Made by a program: the position numbers and the translations under genes | Notes under the pieces: generated by a model | The model's input: the letters and a program-made list of their open reading frames with translations, nothing else | What the model was told of the DNA's origin: nothing | The model's database searches: none | Part shown: piece after piece, positions 60,657 to 64,000 of the stretch | Layout of the letters: the number at the start of each line of letters is the position of its first letter | Numbering within the stretch: position 1 is the stretch's first letter | Origin: CAZTGZ01 sp964613385 | GTDB lineage: Bacteria > Bacteroidota > Bacteroidia > NS11-12g > UBA9320 | Reading direction: 5' to 3' | DNA: 64,000 bases | Assembly (NCBI GenBank): GCA_964613385.1 | Contig: CAZTGZ010000001.1 | Location: 1 to 64,000, forward strand

Positions 60657-61955
60657 ATGCAAAATGATCATGAAATTTTTGGGTTGATTCAAAAAGAAAC
60701 CCATCGTCAAAAAGAAGGTATTGAATTGATTGCTTCAGAGAATTATGTTTCTGAGGAAGTATTGTTGGCCATGGGCAGCGTTTTAACAAATAAATATGCA
60801 GAAGGATTGCCCCGCCGCAGATACTACGGCGGCTGCGAAGTGGTGGATGAAATAGAACAATTAGCGATTGATCGTTTGTGTCAGTTATTCGGAGCAGTCT
60901 GGGCCAATGTGCAGCCACATTCCGGCGCTCAGGCCAATGCCGCAGTTATGCTCGCTTGCTTGCAACCAGGCGATGCCATACTCGGGTTAGACTTGTCGCA
61001 CGGGGGACACTTAACACATGGTTCCCCGGTAAATTTTTCAGGCAAAACATATCATGCGCATTTCTATCAGGTTAGACAGGATACGGGAATGGTAGACTAT
61101 GAAGCGATGAGGGCCAAAGCACTGGAAGTACGGCCTAAATTAATCATATGTGGTGCCTCAAGTTATAGCCGCGATTGGGACTATGCGCGTATACGCTCGG
61201 TGGCCGATGAAGTAGGCGCATTGGTTTTAGCTGATATTTCACATCCGGCGGGATTAATTGCATCCGGATGGCTCAATCATCCCATGCCGCATTGCCATAT
61301 TGTCACGACCACAACGCATAAAACCTTGCGTGGCCCCCGGGGTGGAGTTATTATGATGGGTCAGGATTTTGATAATCCATGGGGATATACCACACCAAAA
61401 GGTGAGATTAAGAAAATGAGCGCCTTATTGGATGCCGCTGTATTTCCGGGTACTCAGGGCGGGCCGCTCGAACATGTGATTGCCGCTAAAGCGGTTGCAT
61501 TCGGAGAGGCTCTTCAACCGGGTTATAAAGAATATTGCCGCCAAGTGATCTCCAACGCCCAGGCTCTTGCGAAAGCCATGGTTGAGAAAGGCTATCGCAT
61601 CATTTCCGGTGGAACAGATAACCATCTGATGTTGGTGGATCTCAGGAGCAAAGGTGATCATATGACCGGGAAACTTGCCGAGGACACCCTTGTGAAATGC
61701 CATATTACGGTGAATAAGAATACAGTGCCATTTGAAACAAGGTCGCCATTTGTGACTTCCGGTATTCGACTTGGAACTGCCGCAGTGACCACGCGTGGTT
61801 TGAAGGAAGCAGACATGGTGAATATAGCGAACTGGATAGATCGCGCGTTACTTGCCTGGGATCAGGAAGAAGTACTTATGCAGATCAGGGGAGAAGTGAG
61901 CGCGAATATGTCTGAACGACCGCTGTTTTTATTTAGCGCCCCTTCGGAAAAATAA
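60657..61955 (+). CDS. glyA: Serine hydroxymethyltransferase
   Basis: The 432-residue PLP enzyme interconverts serine and glycine with transfer of a one-carbon unit to tetrahydrofolate. IELIASENYVS (about residues 22-32), YAEGLPRRRYYGGCEVVDEIE (about 48-68), and the PLP lysine in TTTTHKTLRGPRGG (about 220-233) are all present. Family length is about 420. It lies divergent from the adhesin gene and convergent with the outer-membrane barrel gene, whose 3' end overlaps it by 23 bases. Confidence 0.95.
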   Translation: MQNDHEIFGLIQKETHRQKEGIELIASENYVSEEVLLAMGSVLTNKYAEGLPRRRYYGGCEVVDEIEQLAIDRLCQLFGAVWANVQPHSGAQANAAVMLACLQPGDAILGLDLSHGGHLTHGSPVNFSGKTYHAHFYQVRQDTGMVDYEAMRAKALEVRPKLIICGASSYSRDWDYARIRSVADEVGALVLADISHPAGLIASGWLNHPMPHCHIVTTTTHKTLRGPRGGVIMMGQDFDNPWGYTTPKGEIKKMSALLDAAVFPGTQGGPLEHVIAAKAVAFGEALQPGYKEYCRQVISNAQALAKAMVEKGYRIISGGTDNHLMLVDLRSKGDHMTGKLAEDTLVKCHITVNKNTVPFETRSPFVTSGIRLGTAAVTTRGLKEADMVNIANWIDRALLAWDQEEVLMQIRGEVSANMSERPLFLFSAPSEK

Positions 61956-63183
61956 GCAGGCGAAACCCTCCTGAAACCTGCGCAGGTAAAGTTACTACCC
62001 ACGCTGTGTGCATGCCTCCTGCAAGTATAGATATGTCAAGGAGTTGATTTCTGTAGCCAATTTGCTCATACCATTGAATTTCACCCCATGCTCCCCAACT
62101 TATTCGGGAGTTGATATAGAATTTTCGGATATCTATGGCATGACTCAGGTATAATTCAGGCCTTTGGTATAAGCGGTATTGATAATTTATGCCGAGTATG
62201 AGTCGGTTGGTTTCATTCAGTTTTTGCCAAAATGAAGCATAAATTAAACCCGGGAGTAAATGCCATTTTTGGATGCTTCGATGAGAAAGGAATACATCCG
62301 TTATTGAATCTTGTTCTTTGCTCCAATAATCCGATTCGGAGGCATCTTTAACGGAACTTATCTGAACGCCTTCAAATCTGAAAGCAGTATCGATATCTGC
62401 TCTTTTCATACGACTTCCGGTATAGGCAGCAGAGATGTTTTCAACGCCTATAGTCCACCCGGAATACTCATTATATAAGCCGAAACTGCCTGAAATTCCC
62501 CCTCCCCAGCCAGCGATCTCTATTTTATCGGAATAATTCCATTGTGATGAGGTTTGGATGTCAAGGTACCTGCCAAAACTATCGGTATAAAGTTTTCCGC
62601 TGCGGATATTTCCGTAATTCAGATGCGTAATAACAGATAAATCACATAACAGGCTCCAGAACAGTTTGTTTTTGGGCATATTTTTAACGCCTGCCTTGCC
62701 ATAGCTCATTTGGTAGGCACCAAAGGACATGGCCCCTGTCCCGGAAAAATTCATTTCCTCTCCTGAAAATGGTCCATTGCCTTTCATGTACAACAACCAG
62801 GCATCCGGACTGTATTGAATTCCGGTTGATGAGACGGACTGTAGGCGAAATACATTTCTGGTTGAATTTTTGGTTGTAGAGCCGACAAAGCTCAGACCGG
62901 CAACATTATTGAATCCCGCCCTATTTTGTATGGCCAGGGATTCTGCATTCTTTGATATTTTTCCTGGAGAAACTAGTCCCCCTTTCCAGATATTCATGAC
63001 CAATGGGTAATTCACGTGATCGCTTGCGCCGGTGAATGTCGCTTGTAAATGGATGTACTGACTATCCGTTTTTGTGAATTCCGGTAGGGTTGAAAACAAA
63101 TGATATTGCCCCATGCAAACCTGCGATGTAAGAGACAATACGGTGATAATAAAGTATTTACAACTTCTGCTGAACCGATACAT
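61933..63183 (-). CDS. Outer-membrane beta-barrel protein, unknown function
   Basis: From the ATG at 63183 the product has 416 residues and a signal peptide (FIITVLSLTSQVCMGQYH region, cleavage near CMG-QYH), followed by many amphipathic strands such as YQMSYGKAG, GGISGSFGLYNEYSGWTIGVEN and LILGINYQYRLYQRPELYL, ending with GGFRLLIFPKGR. This is the pattern of PorP/SprF- or DUF5723-like barrels, though I cannot name the family. The frame extends to 63252, but the shorter start limits overlap with the upstream gene, 63158-64000. Confidence 0.7.
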   Translation of the reverse strand: MYRFSRSCKYFIITVLSLTSQVCMGQYHLFSTLPEFTKTDSQYIHLQATFTGASDHVNYPLVMNIWKGGLVSPGKISKNAESLAIQNRAGFNNVAGLSFVGSTTKNSTRNVFRLQSVSSTGIQYSPDAWLLYMKGNGPFSGEEMNFSGTGAMSFGAYQMSYGKAGVKNMPKNKLFWSLLCDLSVITHLNYGNIRSGKLYTDSFGRYLDIQTSSQWNYSDKIEIAGWGGGISGSFGLYNEYSGWTIGVENISAAYTGSRMKRADIDTAFRFEGVQISSVKDASESDYWSKEQDSITDVFLSHRSIQKWHLLPGLIYASFWQKLNETNRLILGINYQYRLYQRPELYLSHAIDIRKFYINSRISWGAWGEIQWYEQIGYRNQLLDISILAGGMHTAWVVTLPAQVSGGFRLLIFPKGR

Positions 63184-64000
63184 CGCCATATGCCTTAATC
63201 CGTAGTTCGTAATCATCATAAATTTTATGCCGAATACTACCCGGCGAATCAAAGGTTGCTACAAATTTGATTTTTACAGCATTTCGTATCAGGGTAATTT
63301 TGTTGGCATCTAATTCTGCCTTGAGAATAACTTCGGAAGCATATGAGGTTCTTTCTGCTGAAGCGCCAAAAAAGCCGGATGGTATGGTGGGAATAAATCC
63401 ATCCGGGAACAAGGTTGTAATTACCTGATCCTGTTCGTCTAAAAAATAGGCTTGTAACTGAGCGTTCAGAGGAAAATCATTCAAAACCTGCACATAGATA
63501 TTGCTGCTCAAAATGCGTCCTTCCGGGTCAAAATTCCCGGAACTGTTCCAATCTGATTTTTGCACCAAAGTCAATCCACGAGCCCCGAAATGAACCGGTA
63601 AATTCATTCGTAACGTAGCCTTGAGGTAGCTTTCTCTAAAGACAAAGTCTGTGTAGTTGTTGCTCCCTCTGGGGCGGCTTACGATATTAAATTCGCTGTG
63701 CATTTCATCGGGCAGATTTTCTATGAAAGGTTTGAGAGAGGAGTTACTTTCATTGAATGTCATAATCCGATAAATGGGTGTTAGCGGAGGGTTGTATGCG
63801 CGATTCAGTGTTATGGTTTGATTGAAGTCCGGATGTTTTAAAGCTACGGATTTACCGGTGCGATGATTGATTCCGGTTAAGGTTTTCACATCCACATCCG
63901 CTTCAATTCCGAAAGCATTTTCCAGCAGAAGCGACATATTCACACCTTCCAGACTCAGGGTTCCGGTAATATTTTTAAATGCTTTGATGGCTTCCCTTTC
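63158..64000 (-). CDS. Hypothetical protein, cut by the window edge
   Basis: The frame is open from the window edge at 64000 through 19 codons (beginning EREAIKAFKNITGTLSL) into a 261-codon frame that could start at a GTG at 63943, so the gene continues upstream and its start is outside the window. The sequence is beta-rich with a conserved-looking FGIEADVDVKTLTGIN and YDDYELRIKAYGDVSVQ at the end. I do not recognise a family. It overlaps the barrel gene by 26 bases at its 3' end, suggesting a shared operon. Confidence 0.7.
   Translation of the reverse strand, partial: EREAIKAFKNITGTLSLEGVNMSLLLENAFGIEADVDVKTLTGINHRTGKSVALKHPDFNQTITLNRAYNPPLTPIYRIMTFNESNSSLKPFIENLPDEMHSEFNIVSRPRGSNNYTDFVFRESYLKATLRMNLPVHFGARGLTLVQKSDWNSSGNFDPEGRILSSNIYVQVLNDFPLNAQLQAYFLDEQDQVITTLFPDGFIPTIPSGFFGASAERTSYASEVILKAELDANKITLIRNAVKIKFVATFDSPGSIRHKIYDDYELRIKAYGDVSVQQKL

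Overview
The window looks like a piece of a Bacteroidota chromosome, at roughly 43-45 % GC by eye. Reasons: several secreted proteins end in type IX secretion (T9SS) sorting domains of type A or type B; TAnnTTTG-type -7 promoter elements lie upstream of many genes; there is a fused E1 alpha/beta 2-oxoacid dehydrogenase, a BshA bacillithiol enzyme and a 3-hydroxyacyl-CoA dehydrogenase/enoyl-CoA hydratase fusion with the dehydrogenase first. I see no rRNA, tRNA, CRISPR array or recognisable transposase. Three runs of N interrupt the sequence (100 N at 10412, 10 N at 15327, 10 N at 38769), so this is a draft assembly.

Layout: 84-8798 holds housekeeping and hypothetical genes (lhgO, a stand-alone homocysteine-methyltransferase half of MetH overlapping bshA, Mn-type sodA, a nitroreductase, a Gre-factor relative, a putative metallopeptidase). 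8817-11494 is a small accessory island: a split HipA-type toxin-antitoxin operon (hipB, hipS, then a four-helix-bundle gene plus a 7-bp tandem repeat, then the hipT kinase), with a candidate operator upstream. 11495-17432 is a beta-oxidation operon (TetR regulator, FadB-type fusion, thiolase, acyl-CoA dehydrogenase). 17557-29151 is a run of nine co-directional genes ending in an intrinsic terminator: TonB receptor, T9SS beta-propeller protein, DUF1800, DUF1501, a Cys-motif membrane protein, an MbnP-like lipoprotein, an MbnH/MauG-like di-haem protein, an RnfD/NqrB-like membrane protein and a DUF2330 protein. I read this as a probable metal (copper?) handling and redox locus.

29194-53947 is mainly core metabolism and envelope: the fused E1, YceI, rlmN, a GH3-like enzyme, mscL, a secreted C1 peptidase, a SprT-like protein, psd, glutamate dehydrogenase, cdsA, a CPBP protease, dusB, a thioredoxin-fold lipid/cell-envelope protein, TPR proteins, a DUF4349 lipoprotein, a fibronectin-like T9SS protein, pssA, purS and a sugar-nucleotidyltransferase. 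cdsA, pssA and psd together give the whole CDP-diacylglycerol to phosphatidylethanolamine route. 54101-54647 is a YefM-YoeB toxin-antitoxin pair with a phased operator. 54855-60385 encodes two large secreted surface proteins, one of them a repeat-rich YadA-head/S74-chaperone adhesin. glyA follows, and the window ends in an outer-membrane barrel gene and a hypothetical gene cut by the window edge.

The most novel-looking items are the interrupted hipBST locus with its heptanucleotide repeats, the nine-gene MbnP/MbnH-RnfD-DUF2330 cluster, and the 1068-residue adhesin.
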